From positions 1 through 64,000 of the forward strand of contig JNWL01000017.1 in assembly GCA_000716465.1 (NCBI GenBank): a DNA stretch of 64,000 nucleotides. The letters are read 5' to 3'. This stretch comes from Streptomyces bikiniensis. Its GTDB lineage: Bacteria > Actinomycetota > Actinomycetes > Streptomycetales > Streptomycetaceae. Each line of letters opens with the position of its first letter. Within the stretch, counting starts at the first letter, position 1. The translations under genes were made by a program, and so were the position numbers. Shown here in pieces: positions 17,223 to 25,409 of this stretch. The notes under the pieces were generated by a model, which saw only the letters and a list, made by a program, of their open reading frames with translations, made no database searches and had not been told where the DNA came from.

Positions 17223-19472
17223 ATGGATTTCGATGCCCTTCACTCGGCGAACTTCAAGTTGCTCGACGACACGGTCGCGGACTGGACGAGCATGCTCGGC
17301 AGGCTCCAGGCCCTGAAGCAGGACGCCCGTGACGGCCTCCAGGGAAAGGCGCTGAAGGCCAACTGGGCCGGTGACAACGCGGTGATCGGCCGCGAGTTCG
17401 TGGGCAAGACCGCCGGCGAGTTCGGCGACGCCCTCACCCAGGCGACGTCGATCCGCGACATCATGCGCGACACCCGGGACGAGTTGAAGACGCAGCAGCG
17501 TCTCCTGAAGGAGGCCGTCGAGCGCGGCCGGGGGAAGAACCTGACCGTCACCGCGAGCGGCGACGGGTTCATCGTCCGGGAGAACCCCGACAAGAAGGCT
17601 CCCGGCGGGCAGAGCGACGTGAACGGCCTCCGGGACGAGCTCCAGGGGATCCTGAACAGGGCGACGGAGATCGACACCTCCGCCTCGACGTCCCTGAAGG
17701 CACTGGTCGACCTCACCGACCAAGGCTTCTCCGACGCGGTGTACAAGGATCGCGACTCGGCGGCGAACGCCGTCAAGGAGGCCGAGAAGCTGGCGGCGCT
17801 CGCGAAGAAGAAGCCGGAGGACCTCACGCCGGCGGACTTCGACGCGCTCAACGCCGGACTCGGGAAGTACTCGGGGGACCCGATCTTCGCCGAGCACTTC
17901 GCCTCGACGGTGGGTGCCAAGGGGACCCTCGACCTCTGGGCGGGCCTGAACGACATCCAGAAGAACAGGGACGTCTTCCCGGACCGGCACGAGAAGTACG
18001 CCGAGCTCCAGAAGAACCTGAGTCTCACGCTCGCCTCGGCGTCTCAGGCGGACACCCCCGAGATGTCGCGCTGGAAGTACGACATGGTCAACATGGCGGA
18101 CCAGCCCCTCTCCAAGAACAGCACCACGTTCGGGGCACAGGTCATGAGCAACCTGATGCGCTGGGGCAACTTCGACGACCGGTTCCTCAAGGACTACGGC
18201 AACAAGCTTATTGGGGTTGAAAAGGCCTCATCCGGCAACGGTCGACACACGCCCATGGCATGGACGCGCCTGGGTATGGATCCGTACCTCAATCGCACCG
18301 GTTCGGACAGCGGGTCCGACCCAATGATCGGCTTCATGGCCGCCCTCGCAAAAAGTCCCGATGCAGCGACAGACTTCTTCAACGAAAGCTTCCTCACCAA
18401 GGACGAGGATCACGAGTTCAAGAAGGATGGGCAGAAGCGTGATCTGAGCAACTTCGACTATCTCTTCAAGGAGCGTGACTGGCCGCCGGAGGTGGACAGC
18501 GAACAGGAAGACAGCATCGAGGGCCGCAACAACCTCGCACGGGCGCTCGAAGCTGCAACCACCGGGCATCCTGCGGGTGAAATGCCCACTCATGACACTC
18601 TGCCTCACAACGCGGGCCAGGCCAAGTTGATGGGGGGGATCGTCAAATACATCTCGGAGGACAGCGAACTGCTCACCAAGAACGGTTTCATGTCCGACAG
18701 CATGGGGCAGATCGCGTCGGAGTACCTTCCTGACATCAACCGGACCATGACCAACGATGCCGACAAGGATACGGACAGGCTTTTTCCGATCTCCGGCACT
18801 CAAGCCACCATGAGCCACAAGGACGTGACGCGCTTCCTGTTCCTCGTCGGTCAGGACGACGAGGGCTACGCGGCGGTTGAAGTGGGACAGAAGGCCTACA
18901 TGGCGGGCCTGATGGATTACCACCTGAATCCCGACCTTCCGGAGAAACTTCGCTATTCCGAGGACCCTCAGTTCACCGTCGAGCAGATCGGGCAGGGATC
19001 AGGGGAGGTTTCGGGAATCCTTGCACAGGCGCGTGCAGAAGCGGTCGCCGGGGAGGCCGAAGAGAAGGACAAGGCCTACGAGCATTCGGTGGCCCAGATG
19101 AAGAACGGAATCTCGGGAACGGTCGGGACGATCACCGGCGTCGGCGCGACCTTCATCGCCAGCCCAGTGGCGGGGGAAGCTGTCGGAGGAATTTCCGGCA
19201 CCGTAACCAGCATGCTGCTCGAAGAGATCTTCAAGGACGCCGAGGGCAAGGCTAAGGACGAAGCTGGCCCTGTCATGGGCGAGCACTGGGAATCGGGCAT
19301 GAGAAGCAACAGTATGTATACCGAGAAGGCAGCGGAACTCGCGGCCCAGGCCCACGGGAGGGCCGACCTCAAGGATGTGGGCGAGTGGGCCCGTAGAGGC
19401 GCGCAGGACGGTTTCCGGGCGTCCGGGGTAAATGTGGCCGCAATGGCCGCAGATCTGAAGACGGACATTTGA
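17223..19472 (+). CDS. Large T7SS-associated protein with N-terminal WXG-like domain (DUF6571-like)
   Basis: A 749-residue protein without a signal peptide. The first 100 residues are a helical hairpin with a W-A-G turn (ALKANWAGDNAVIG), followed by a coiled, charged linker. Then comes a conserved-looking core (SGDPIFAEHFASTVGAKGTL) and near the end a Gly/Ala-rich hydrophobic segment (about residues 630-665, GTITGVGATFIASPVAGEAV). I recall similar Streptomyces proteins labelled DUF6571, but this is not verified. From residue 329 (base ~18,205) codon use changes abruptly to A/T-ending codons (CTT ATT GGG GTT GAA). A secreted or surface ESX substrate is plausible; any toxin activity is speculation. 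Confidence 0.75.
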   Translation: MDFDALHSANFKLLDDTVADWTSMLGRLQALKQDARDGLQGKALKANWAGDNAVIGREFVGKTAGEFGDALTQATSIRDIMRDTRDELKTQQRLLKEAVERGRGKNLTVTASGDGFIVRENPDKKAPGGQSDVNGLRDELQGILNRATEIDTSASTSLKALVDLTDQGFSDAVYKDRDSAANAVKEAEKLAALAKKKPEDLTPADFDALNAGLGKYSGDPIFAEHFASTVGAKGTLDLWAGLNDIQKNRDVFPDRHEKYAELQKNLSLTLASASQADTPEMSRWKYDMVNMADQPLSKNSTTFGAQVMSNLMRWGNFDDRFLKDYGNKLIGVEKASSGNGRHTPMAWTRLGMDPYLNRTGSDSGSDPMIGFMAALAKSPDAATDFFNESFLTKDEDHEFKKDGQKRDLSNFDYLFKERDWPPEVDSEQEDSIEGRNNLARALEAATTGHPAGEMPTHDTLPHNAGQAKLMGGIVKYISEDSELLTKNGFMSDSMGQIASEYLPDINRTMTNDADKDTDRLFPISGTQATMSHKDVTRFLFLVGQDDEGYAAVEVGQKAYMAGLMDYHLNPDLPEKLRYSEDPQFTVEQIGQGSGEVSGILAQARAEAVAGEAEEKDKAYEHSVAQMKNGISGTVGTITGVGATFIASPVAGEAVGGISGTVTSMLLEEIFKDAEGKAKDEAGPVMGEHWESGMRSNSMYTEKAAELAAQAHGRADLKDVGEWARRGAQDGFRASGVNVAAMAADLKTDI

Positions 19473-20100
19473 TGCCACATACCGTCCAAGCCCACCACAG
19501 CGCGTCCACCGACCATGCGCCCACCCCGAGAGGCACCATGATGAGCCGCTCCCTCTGCGTAACGCACCCCAAGGTCGCATTTCTGTTGCCCGTCCTCGCA
19601 ATCGGCATGACGATCTCGGCCTGCTCGAAAACTCACGAGGAGAAACGAGAATATGCCCTTCCTGACTCCTTGTGCCGGGTGAAGGTGGCGTCCGACCTGC
19701 TGTCACCGTTCCTACCACCAGGGAAGAATCTCTCGGTGAAGGAGGAAGCTCCTGATGGTGGAACCAAGACGTGCGAGCTTTTCGTTGATGGGCAACCCAG
19801 CGTCTTCGCCACCCAGATCTGGTGGAGAGAAGAGGACAGCATCGCTGAAGTCGCCTCCGTGCAGGCGATGGTGGGAACCGGGGAAGTGAGCAGCGACCAG
19901 AAGTACCTCCACTCGGGAACCGGAGCCGTCGGCAGGCCGGCAGGGTGCGTCGACTCCGACCACCCGCAGCAGAAGCTGTACACCGTCATCCAGGTGTTCG
20001 CCGCCGGCCGGGACGACAAATCCACCATGAAGCAACTGATCACGGACTACACCACGGCGGTCGAAAAGTCGTCAGCTTGTCCTCATGATGCCGTCGTGCC
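18205..20100. other. Segment of lower GC and atypical codon use
   Basis: From mid-gene in the 749-residue CDS to the end of the first lipoprotein gene, A/T-ending codons (AAA, CGA, TAT, CTT, GTT, TCA) are frequent, unlike both flanks. The change begins inside a reading frame without disrupting it, as expected for replacement of a gene's 3' part plus its downstream neighbour. Confidence 0.6.
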
Positions 20101-20113
20101 GTCATCACGGTGA
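19541..20113 (+). CDS. Putative lipoprotein, paralog 1
   Basis: A 190-residue protein with a lipoprotein signal: basic start MSRSLCVTHPK, hydrophobic stretch VAFLLPVLAIGM and lipobox TISAC followed by SKTHEEK. The mature part contains YALPDSLCRVKVASDLLSPF and PPGK, closely matched by the next gene, and several Cys residues. ATG 19541 is chosen (AGAGG seven bases upstream); 19538 is the alternative. The gene has the same atypical composition as the preceding 3' part. It is expected to be anchored outside the membrane; a role with the upstream secreted-type protein is inferred only from adjacency. Confidence 0.75.
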   Translation: MSRSLCVTHPKVAFLLPVLAIGMTISACSKTHEEKREYALPDSLCRVKVASDLLSPFLPPGKNLSVKEEAPDGGTKTCELFVDGQPSVFATQIWWREEDSIAEVASVQAMVGTGEVSSDQKYLHSGTGAVGRPAGCVDSDHPQQKLYTVIQVFAAGRDDKSTMKQLITDYTTAVEKSSACPHDAVVPSSR

Positions 20114-20142
20114 TGGCACGATCGACCGAACCGGAAGGCCCC

Positions 20143-20700
20143 GTGAGCCGACTCCCAACAGTTCCACGTCGGCCGGCGCGTCTGTGGGGAGCTGCTGTCG
20201 GCGCCGGCGCCGTGCTCGCGCTGACGGTCTCGTGCGCGTCGCCCGCGCGTGAGTACGCCGTACCCACCGACCTCTGCGGCGTCGGGGTCCCGGCCTCGGT
20301 GCTGGAACCGGTCCTGCCGCCCGGCAAGGAGATCAGCGCCCACCCCACGGACCCGGAGGGGACGGGGATCGCGCGCTGTCGCCTGCACGTCGACGGGGAG
20401 TCCGTGTTCTCGGCGAGCATCGAGCGGTGGGAGGAGGGCACGTCCGCGCGGGACGTGGCCGGCCCGGCGCAGTCGGTCGGTCCCGGCGACACGCAGAGCG
20501 CGGACGCCCGGTTCGTCTACTCGGCCACGGGCGCGGTCGGGAGGGTGGACTGCCGGGCCGCGAATGGCGCGAGCAGGTCCGTGTGGGCGATGGTTCGTAC
20601 GACGCGCGATGGGACGACCTCGGAGCAGATGAAGAACCTCATCACGGCGTACGCCCACTCCATCGCAGCGTCGGGCGAGTGCGGCAAGGTCCTGAGATAG
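20143..20700 (+). CDS. Putative lipoprotein, paralog 2
   Basis: A 185-residue lipoprotein with the signal MSRLPTVPRRPARLWGAAV and lipobox LTVSC. The mature part aligns with the preceding gene: YAVPTDLCGVGVPASVLEPVLPPGKEIS versus YALPDSLCRVKVASDLLSPFLPPGK, and both have a later TGAVGR-C segment and a C-terminal Cys. GTG 20143 is chosen for its GGAAGG and the parallel MSR start; an ATG at 20113 overlapping the previous stop is possible. Unlike its paralog it is GC-rich, so the two copies differ in composition. Confidence 0.75.
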   Translation: MSRLPTVPRRPARLWGAAVGAGAVLALTVSCASPAREYAVPTDLCGVGVPASVLEPVLPPGKEISAHPTDPEGTGIARCRLHVDGESVFSASIERWEEGTSARDVAGPAQSVGPGDTQSADARFVYSATGAVGRVDCRAANGASRSVWAMVRTTRDGTTSEQMKNLITAYAHSIAASGECGKVLR

Positions 20701-20801
20701 GACGGGCCCCTATCGGGGATGTATCCGGAAGGCAGATGTTGGAATACGCGAAGGCACTGGAGAAATTGCCCAAGTGTGTCCAGAAGGGGACCGGGGCCGC
20801 A

Positions 20802-20937
20802 ACCGAACAACACACGGGCTGCCTCCGCGTCATCGCTCCGTACCGACTCGGGTGTGGTCAGCAGGCCGACGGCGCCGGCCGGGCAGCGGAACGGGGTGGA
20901 CGCCTCCCGCGCGCGTCCACCCCGTGTGCTGTTCGGT
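20802..20937. repeat. 136-bp segment bounded by 17-bp inverted repeats
   Basis: accgaacaacacacggg at 20802-20818 and cccgtgtgctgttcggt at 20921-20937 are inverted copies matching at 16 of 17 bases, 102 bases apart. The segment lies in the convergent spacer between the second lipoprotein and esxB and contains the terminator hairpin. It looks like a MITE-sized unit, but no target-site duplication is visible and no transposase is nearby. Confidence 0.5.
20891..20925. terminator. Terminator hairpin between convergent lipoprotein and esxB genes
   Basis: acggggtggacgc (20891-20903) and gcgtccaccccgt (20913-20925) form a perfect 13-bp stem with a 9-base loop, 18 bases past the esxB stop. It can serve both converging transcripts. 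Confidence 0.8.
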
Positions 20938-20942
20938 CGTGC

Positions 20943-21242
20943 TTAGAAGAAGCCCGCGGCCCGCTTGTCGCCCGCCTGGTAGGCCGGGGAGGCCTGGCGG
21001 ACCGCCTTGGCGATGCCCTGCAGGGCGGTGTGGATGGCGCGGGTCTCCTTGTCCCACTTGGCGTGCGCGCCGTCCGCGGCGGTCTTCGCCTCACCCTCCC
21101 AGGTGTTGGAGACCGAGCGGATCCTCGTCTGGATGTCCTCCAGCGCCTGGTCCAGTCGCTTCGCCTGCGCCTCGATGGTGTTCGCCGCGTCATCGAGTGA
21201 GGAGTACGTGACGAGCATGACGCCGTCGTTCTTGGACGACAT
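20943..21242 (-). CDS. esxB: WXG100 protein EsxB
   Basis: A 99-residue ESX substrate. The WXG turn is W48-E49-G50 (SNTWEGEAK), between two helices. The C-terminal tail has Y88-Q-A-G-D92, matching the YxxxD/E secretion signal known from mycobacterial CFP-10-type proteins, so this is the signal-bearing member of the pair. It lies 59 bases downstream of the other WXG100 gene. The esxB name follows recalled S. coelicolor order and could be swapped. S. coelicolor EsxA/EsxB are known to form a secreted heterodimer affecting sporulation. Confidence 0.88.
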   Translation of the reverse strand: MSSKNDGVMLVTYSSLDDAANTIEAQAKRLDQALEDIQTRIRSVSNTWEGEAKTAADGAHAKWDKETRAIHTALQGIAKAVRQASPAYQAGDKRAAGFF

Positions 21243-21301
21243 GGTTCCTCCGGGTGTCGGTGGTGTGTACGGGGTGGCTGGTGCCGTGTCCGGCGCTCGG
21301 G

Positions 21302-21664
21302 TCAGAGGCCGGCGATGTTCGACCTGGCCGCGCGCTCGGCCCCGGCGTCGCCGGAGAAGCCCGCGGTCACGTCGACGCCGCGCAGGGCCGCCTCGACCTC
21401 GTCGTCGGTGTTGCTGGAGGTCGTCCGGGTGACCTGGATGGCCTCCTGGAAGTTGAGCATCAGCTTGGCGATGCGCACCATGCCCTGGTTGATCTCGTTC
21501 TGCTTGACGTCGAAGGCGCCGGCGCCGATGCCCTTCCAGCGGCCCTCAAGGCTGTCGATGACGCCCTGGAGGGACTGCAGCTGCCCCTTGACGTCCTCGA
21601 ACTTGCGGGTGAGTTCGTCCTGGAAATCCTTGAGACTCTGATCGCCAACCTTCAGGACTGACAT
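21302..21664 (-). CDS. esxA: WXG100 protein EsxA
   Basis: A 120-residue WXG100-family protein with the turn W43-K44-G45 (SLEGRWKGIGAGAF) and a second helix rich in Asn/Gln. It has no YxxxD motif, so export probably depends on pairing with EsxB. ATG 21664 is preceded by a strong GAGAGGGAGAGGG ribosome site; upstream in-frame codons lack one. It is the first gene of the two-gene esxA-esxB unit, just after the first mycosin. Confidence 0.88.
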   Translation of the reverse strand: MSVLKVGDQSLKDFQDELTRKFEDVKGQLQSLQGVIDSLEGRWKGIGAGAFDVKQNEINQGMVRIAKLMLNFQEAIQVTRTTSSNTDDEVEAALRGVDVTAGFSGDAGAERAARSNIAGL

Positions 21665-21776
21665 GTGTCCCTCTCCCTCTCTGGTGTTACTCGTTGAGAC
21701 CGCGTCCGCCCGGTTCACGCGCACGCGGTTCGGTCTGTTCGGTCTGCCCGGCCCGTTCCGCCGGCTCCTGGCACGG

Positions 21777-23069
21777 TCAGGTGGTACGCCGTCGGCGCAC
21801 GATCAGGAAGCCCGCTCCGGTGACCACGGCCACGGCCGCGACGGCGCCGATGACGAGCCCCGTGCTCCCACCGCTCTCCGCGCTCCCGCTGGAGCCTGCC
21901 ACAACGGTGCCGGAAGTCGCCCTGCCGTCGGGGGCTTGTGTCACGTCTGATGCAGACGGAGCCGGGGAGCCGGTCGAGGACGGCGCGCTCGAAGGCGCCG
22001 ACGATCCCGCAGACGGGATCGCGCCCGGCACGCCGATGGTCTTCCTCTTGGTCAGGGGGTTGACATTCGGGTCGCCCGGCTTGCCGAGACCGCGGTTGAT
22101 GTGGGCGTTGGGCCGGACGACCCCGTGGCCGAGGTAGGTGCTGACCGTGCCCGGCTCCCATTCCTTGCTGCGCGCCGCGGACTCCAGCATGACCCGGAGG
22201 ACCTGGTTGGCGGTCCAGTCGGGGTGCACCGACCAGATGAGGGCGGCGGTGGCGGAGGCGATGGCGGTGGCGTTACTGGTGCCGTTGCCTGTGCAGTAAC
22301 TCTTGAATTCCTTGTCGCACCAGCCGGGAATGTCGCTGCCCGGTGCGGCGATGTCGATGTAGTCGCCGTGCTGCGAGTAGTCGGCCACGACGCCCTTCCG
22401 GTCGGTCGCCGCGACGGCGACCGCTTCGGGGTAGGCCGCCGGATACTGCGGCTTGTTGCCCTCCTTGGCGCTGTTGCCGGCTCCCGCGAAGACCAGCTTC
22501 CCCTTCTCGTTCGCGAGTTGGAGAGCTTCCTGGGTGTAGATGTCGGTGTACTTGGAGGCCACGGAGATGTTGATGATCTGCGCGTCACTGTTGGCCGCAG
22601 CCCTGATCGCCTCTTCCATGTCGAAGGCGTTGACGACCTGCTCGTTCTGCCGCTCGGTGTTGCTCACCCGGTAGGGAACCACCTTGGCGTCCGGTGCCAG
22701 GCCCCTGATACCGCCGTTCGCGCCGGATCCGACGATCAGCTCGGCCATGGTCGTTCCATGGCCGTCGTAGTCGTCGGTCTCGTCGCCCTCCGACTCGGAG
22801 GCATCCCAGCCCTTGAGCACCTTTCCCTTGAGCGAGGGGGTGTTCGGGTTGACTCCACTGTCGATGACGGCGACCTTGATGCCTTTGCCGGTCGCCTTCT
22901 TCCAGATGTCCTCGGCGCCCATGGCGTCCAGATACCACTGCTGCGAACGCACGTCGGCGGCGGCTGCCGTCGGAGCGACCCCGACGAGAGCCGCCGTCAG
23001 CGCCGTTGCCGCCGTGGCGCCGAGCAGCGCTCGCCGAAGCCTGCCACTCCCGATCATTCCTGCCGTCAT
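21777..23069 (-). CDS. mycP: Type VII secretion subtilisin-like protease (mycosin 1)
   Basis: A membrane-anchored S8 protease of 430 residues. A signal peptide ends near AAAAD (about residue 39). The catalytic triad is Asp70 (VIDSG), His104 (DGHGTT) and Ser265 (NGTSNATA), with Asn199 in AGAGNS as oxyanion residue, so all are intact. Two Cys (251, 259) may form a disulfide. After a Ser/Pro-rich stalk, one transmembrane helix and an RRRR tail end the protein. It follows the 616-residue repeat protein by 24 bases, implying joint expression. Mycosins cleave ESX substrates and stabilise the pore. Confidence 0.9.
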   Translation of the reverse strand: MTAGMIGSGRLRRALLGATAATALTAALVGVAPTAAAADVRSQQWYLDAMGAEDIWKKATGKGIKVAVIDSGVNPNTPSLKGKVLKGWDASESEGDETDDYDGHGTTMAELIVGSGANGGIRGLAPDAKVVPYRVSNTERQNEQVVNAFDMEEAIRAAANSDAQIINISVASKYTDIYTQEALQLANEKGKLVFAGAGNSAKEGNKPQYPAAYPEAVAVAATDRKGVVADYSQHGDYIDIAAPGSDIPGWCDKEFKSYCTGNGTSNATAIASATAALIWSVHPDWTANQVLRVMLESAARSKEWEPGTVSTYLGHGVVRPNAHINRGLGKPGDPNVNPLTKRKTIGVPGAIPSAGSSAPSSAPSSTGSPAPSASDVTQAPDGRATSGTVVAGSSGSAESGGSTGLVIGAVAAVAVVTGAGFLIVRRRRTT

Positions 23070-23093
23070 CCTGACTTCCGAGCCTTCCGGGGG

Positions 23094-24944
23094 TTAGCCG
23101 ATCACCGGCGGTACGGTGCCGTGCCGCCGGTTCGTCCAGGTCTCCTCGTCCTCCGTGAGGTAGTCGGGGCGCGAGGAGCCGTCGCGATCCTGTTCGTCAC
23201 GGTCCGGACGCCGGTCACCGCGTCCGCCGCCGACGGGCGTGCCGGCGCCGCGAGGGCTTCCGACGACGCCGTTGGTGCTGGGCGTGCCACGGCCGGTGGG
23301 GCGTGCTGTCCCCTGGCCGGTGTTGGCGCCCACCACTCCTGCCTGGCTGGGCCGTGCCGCGGCCGTACGGCCCGCTGCCGGGGCGTCGCCGCCGACGACG
23401 GTGCCCCTGGGGATCCGCGATCCGGCTCCCCCGGCCGAGGTGCGCTGGGGAGTACCGCCGACGATGGGGGTGGACCGCCCGCCGCCCGCGCCACGACCGG
23501 TGGCGGACTGCCCCGGGCCGCCGGGGCGGCCGGTCTGGGGGGACTGGCCGAAGGCCTGCGGCCCGCCCGCCCGTCCGACGGGGCCGCCGGAGCGTCCCGC
23601 CGCCGGAGAGCCGGTCGGACCGCTCGGACGTCCCATGACGGAAGAGTTCGTCGGGCCGCCGGAGCGTCCCACGGCCTGTGATCCGCCCATCGGGCCGGCC
23701 GAACGGCCCACGGCCGGAGAGCTGCCGGTCGGTCCGCCCGCACGGCCCACGGCGGGGGAGGTTCCCGGGCCGCCGGAGCGTCCCACGGCGTGCGAGCCGC
23801 CCGTTGGACCGCTCGCACGCCCCACGGCGGGAGACGTTCCCGGTCCGCTCGAACGGCCCACGGCAGTACGACCGGTGGTGGGCGGTACGCCGGGCATTCC
23901 CGTGGTCCGGGGTCCTGTCGTGCGCGGCGAGGTGCCGAGCGCGATCGGCGGAGCCATCGTGGGGCCGGTCGGGTTCGGGGTGTTCGTGGGTGCGGTCGGC
24001 GTGGGCGCGGAGGTCGTGATCGTGGGCGCCGGAGGCGTGGCGACCGAGTCGATCCGGACCTTCGTACCCGGCTGCTCCTCCCTGATCGGCTCGGAACCGT
24101 CGAGCAGGTGGCCGGTACGGGGTGCCGTCCGGGTGGTGCGGTCCTCGCTGGCGCTGATATGTCCGGGTGCTTCCCGGGACAGACCGCCGTTACGCGCCAG
24201 GCCGCTATTACGTGACGCGGCAGGATTATTAGAGTCGTCGACCCAGTCGCGCGGCGGCGGCACCGCCGCCCTGTACGACTTCGGCGGCTTGGGCAGTTCC
24301 TGGGAACTCAGGACGTCCTTGGAGACCGCGTAGAACGAGGCCAGGCGGTGCATCTGGTTGATGGCCTCCTGGCGGTCCTTCTCGACCTGGAGGGCCTTCT
24401 GATAGTCCTTGTTGTCCTGGGTGCGCTCCGGAAGCGTGAAGTCCTCGGGCTTCTTCTGGACGAGGCGGTTGTCGCGGGGCGGCCTGGCGTTGCGCACCGA
24501 GGCGAGGCCGGTGCTGGCCACCTTCATCTGGGCGCCGGCCGCGTTGGCGACCTTGCCGATGCCCCAGGCGTAGGACACGACCTCGGAGCCGTAGCGCTGG
24601 AACTCGGTGGCGGCGGCGCCCTTCCAGTCGACGCTGTGGACGAAGACGTTCAGGTCCTTCGCGGCCTCGTTGAGGGCGGTCGTCGCCTTCTCCAGGGCCT
24701 CGCCGGCCTGTTCCAGGTCCGACGGGTTCGCGCTGTCGAGGAAGTCGAGCATCGCGTTGAGCCGCTGGCCCTCGAACGACGATTTACCGAAGACGCTTCG
24801 ATCCCGCGCCCCGAACGTGGCGGAGAAGACGTCGCTCATGAACTCCGCGAAGTTCGTGAACGCGTACCTCCCGTGGATGTACAGCTCGTCATCGGCCTGC
24901 TGCTTTTCCTGAGGTGTCAGGCTCGGCGGCTTCTCTTCACTCAT
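23094..24944 (-). CDS. Candidate T7SS substrate: WXG-like domain plus Gly/Pro repeat tail with YxxxD motif
   Basis: A 616-residue protein. A helical N-terminal part (residues 1-180) has a W107-K-G turn (VDWKGAAATEF), resembling PPE/WXG-type ESX domains. The rest is low-complexity Pro/Thr and then about eight imperfect 12-13-residue units of the type AVGRSGGPTGSSP (about residues 360-460). The extreme C-terminus, DYLTEDEETWT then VPPVIG, contains Y595-L-T-E-D599, fitting the YxxxD/E export signal. It lies 6 bases after the 152-residue gene and 24 before mycosin 1, so substrate and protease are co-expressed. The function outside the cell is unknown. Confidence 0.8.
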   Translation of the reverse strand: MSEEKPPSLTPQEKQQADDELYIHGRYAFTNFAEFMSDVFSATFGARDRSVFGKSSFEGQRLNAMLDFLDSANPSDLEQAGEALEKATTALNEAAKDLNVFVHSVDWKGAAATEFQRYGSEVVSYAWGIGKVANAAGAQMKVASTGLASVRNARPPRDNRLVQKKPEDFTLPERTQDNKDYQKALQVEKDRQEAINQMHRLASFYAVSKDVLSSQELPKPPKSYRAAVPPPRDWVDDSNNPAASRNSGLARNGGLSREAPGHISASEDRTTRTAPRTGHLLDGSEPIREEQPGTKVRIDSVATPPAPTITTSAPTPTAPTNTPNPTGPTMAPPIALGTSPRTTGPRTTGMPGVPPTTGRTAVGRSSGPGTSPAVGRASGPTGGSHAVGRSGGPGTSPAVGRAGGPTGSSPAVGRSAGPMGGSQAVGRSGGPTNSSVMGRPSGPTGSPAAGRSGGPVGRAGGPQAFGQSPQTGRPGGPGQSATGRGAGGGRSTPIVGGTPQRTSAGGAGSRIPRGTVVGGDAPAAGRTAAARPSQAGVVGANTGQGTARPTGRGTPSTNGVVGSPRGAGTPVGGGRGDRRPDRDEQDRDGSSRPDYLTEDEETWTNRRHGTVPPVIG

Positions 24945-24950
24945 CGTTCG

Positions 24951-25409
24951 TCACCTCAGGTTCCCCTCGCCGCCCTTGTCACCCTGCTGGGGCGGGGGCG
25001 GCTGGTCGGGCACACCGGCCGCCTTCTGCTGCTTCAACCGCTCCTGCTCGATCGCGTCGCTGCGCTCGGCCTCCAGGTTCGTCCGGATCTCGTAGAAGCG
25101 CCTGCGCTGGTCGTCCTCCACGTTGTTGTAGCCGACGTCGGCCGCGTGGACACCGATCTGCAGCAGTTCGATCTGGCCGCCGAGGGACTTCGAGAGCGCC
25201 ACGAGCGCCTTCTGCACCCGGTCGTACTCGTTGAAGAACTCGTCGGCCTCCGCGAAGGGGATGCCGACGCCGAGGGATTCGCGCGTCACCTGCCGTGCGC
25301 TCAGCCGGGCGGCTCCGCCGGGGCCGCTCGCCAGGTCCGTGATGATTCCGTCGACCCGGTCGCGGAACTTCTTCAGCGCGCCGACACCGCGCTCGAGGTC
25401 ACTCGTCAC
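24951..25409 (-). CDS. Helical T7SS-associated protein, likely partner of the 616-residue protein
   Basis: A 152-residue hydrophilic, helical protein (VTSDLERGVGALKKFRDRVDG) ending in a Pro/Gln-rich tail. It contains Y-N-N-V-E in the middle, which formally fits YxxxE, though it is not C-terminal. I use GTG 25409; an ATG at 25451 abuts the GGAGGA site and would add an odd Arg/Thr-rich leader. A 15-codon frame (25,399-25,446) with that same GGAGGA overlaps this start. It is the first gene of the minus-strand unit leading to the candidate substrate and mycosin 1. Confidence 0.7.
   Translation of the reverse strand: MTSDLERGVGALKKFRDRVDGIITDLASGPGGAARLSARQVTRESLGVGIPFAEADEFFNEYDRVQKALVALSKSLGGQIELLQIGVHAADVGYNNVEDDQRRRFYEIRTNLEAERSDAIEQERLKQQKAAGVPDQPPPPQQGDKGGEGNLR

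Noticed and set aside
20719..20946. Short open frame between the second lipoprotein and esxB
   Set aside because: It crosses the inverted repeat and terminator hairpin and has no ribosome site or family resemblance.
23560..23880. Second CRISPR-like or non-coding repeat array
   Set aside because: The periodicity is in codons of the 616-residue protein (12-13-residue units).
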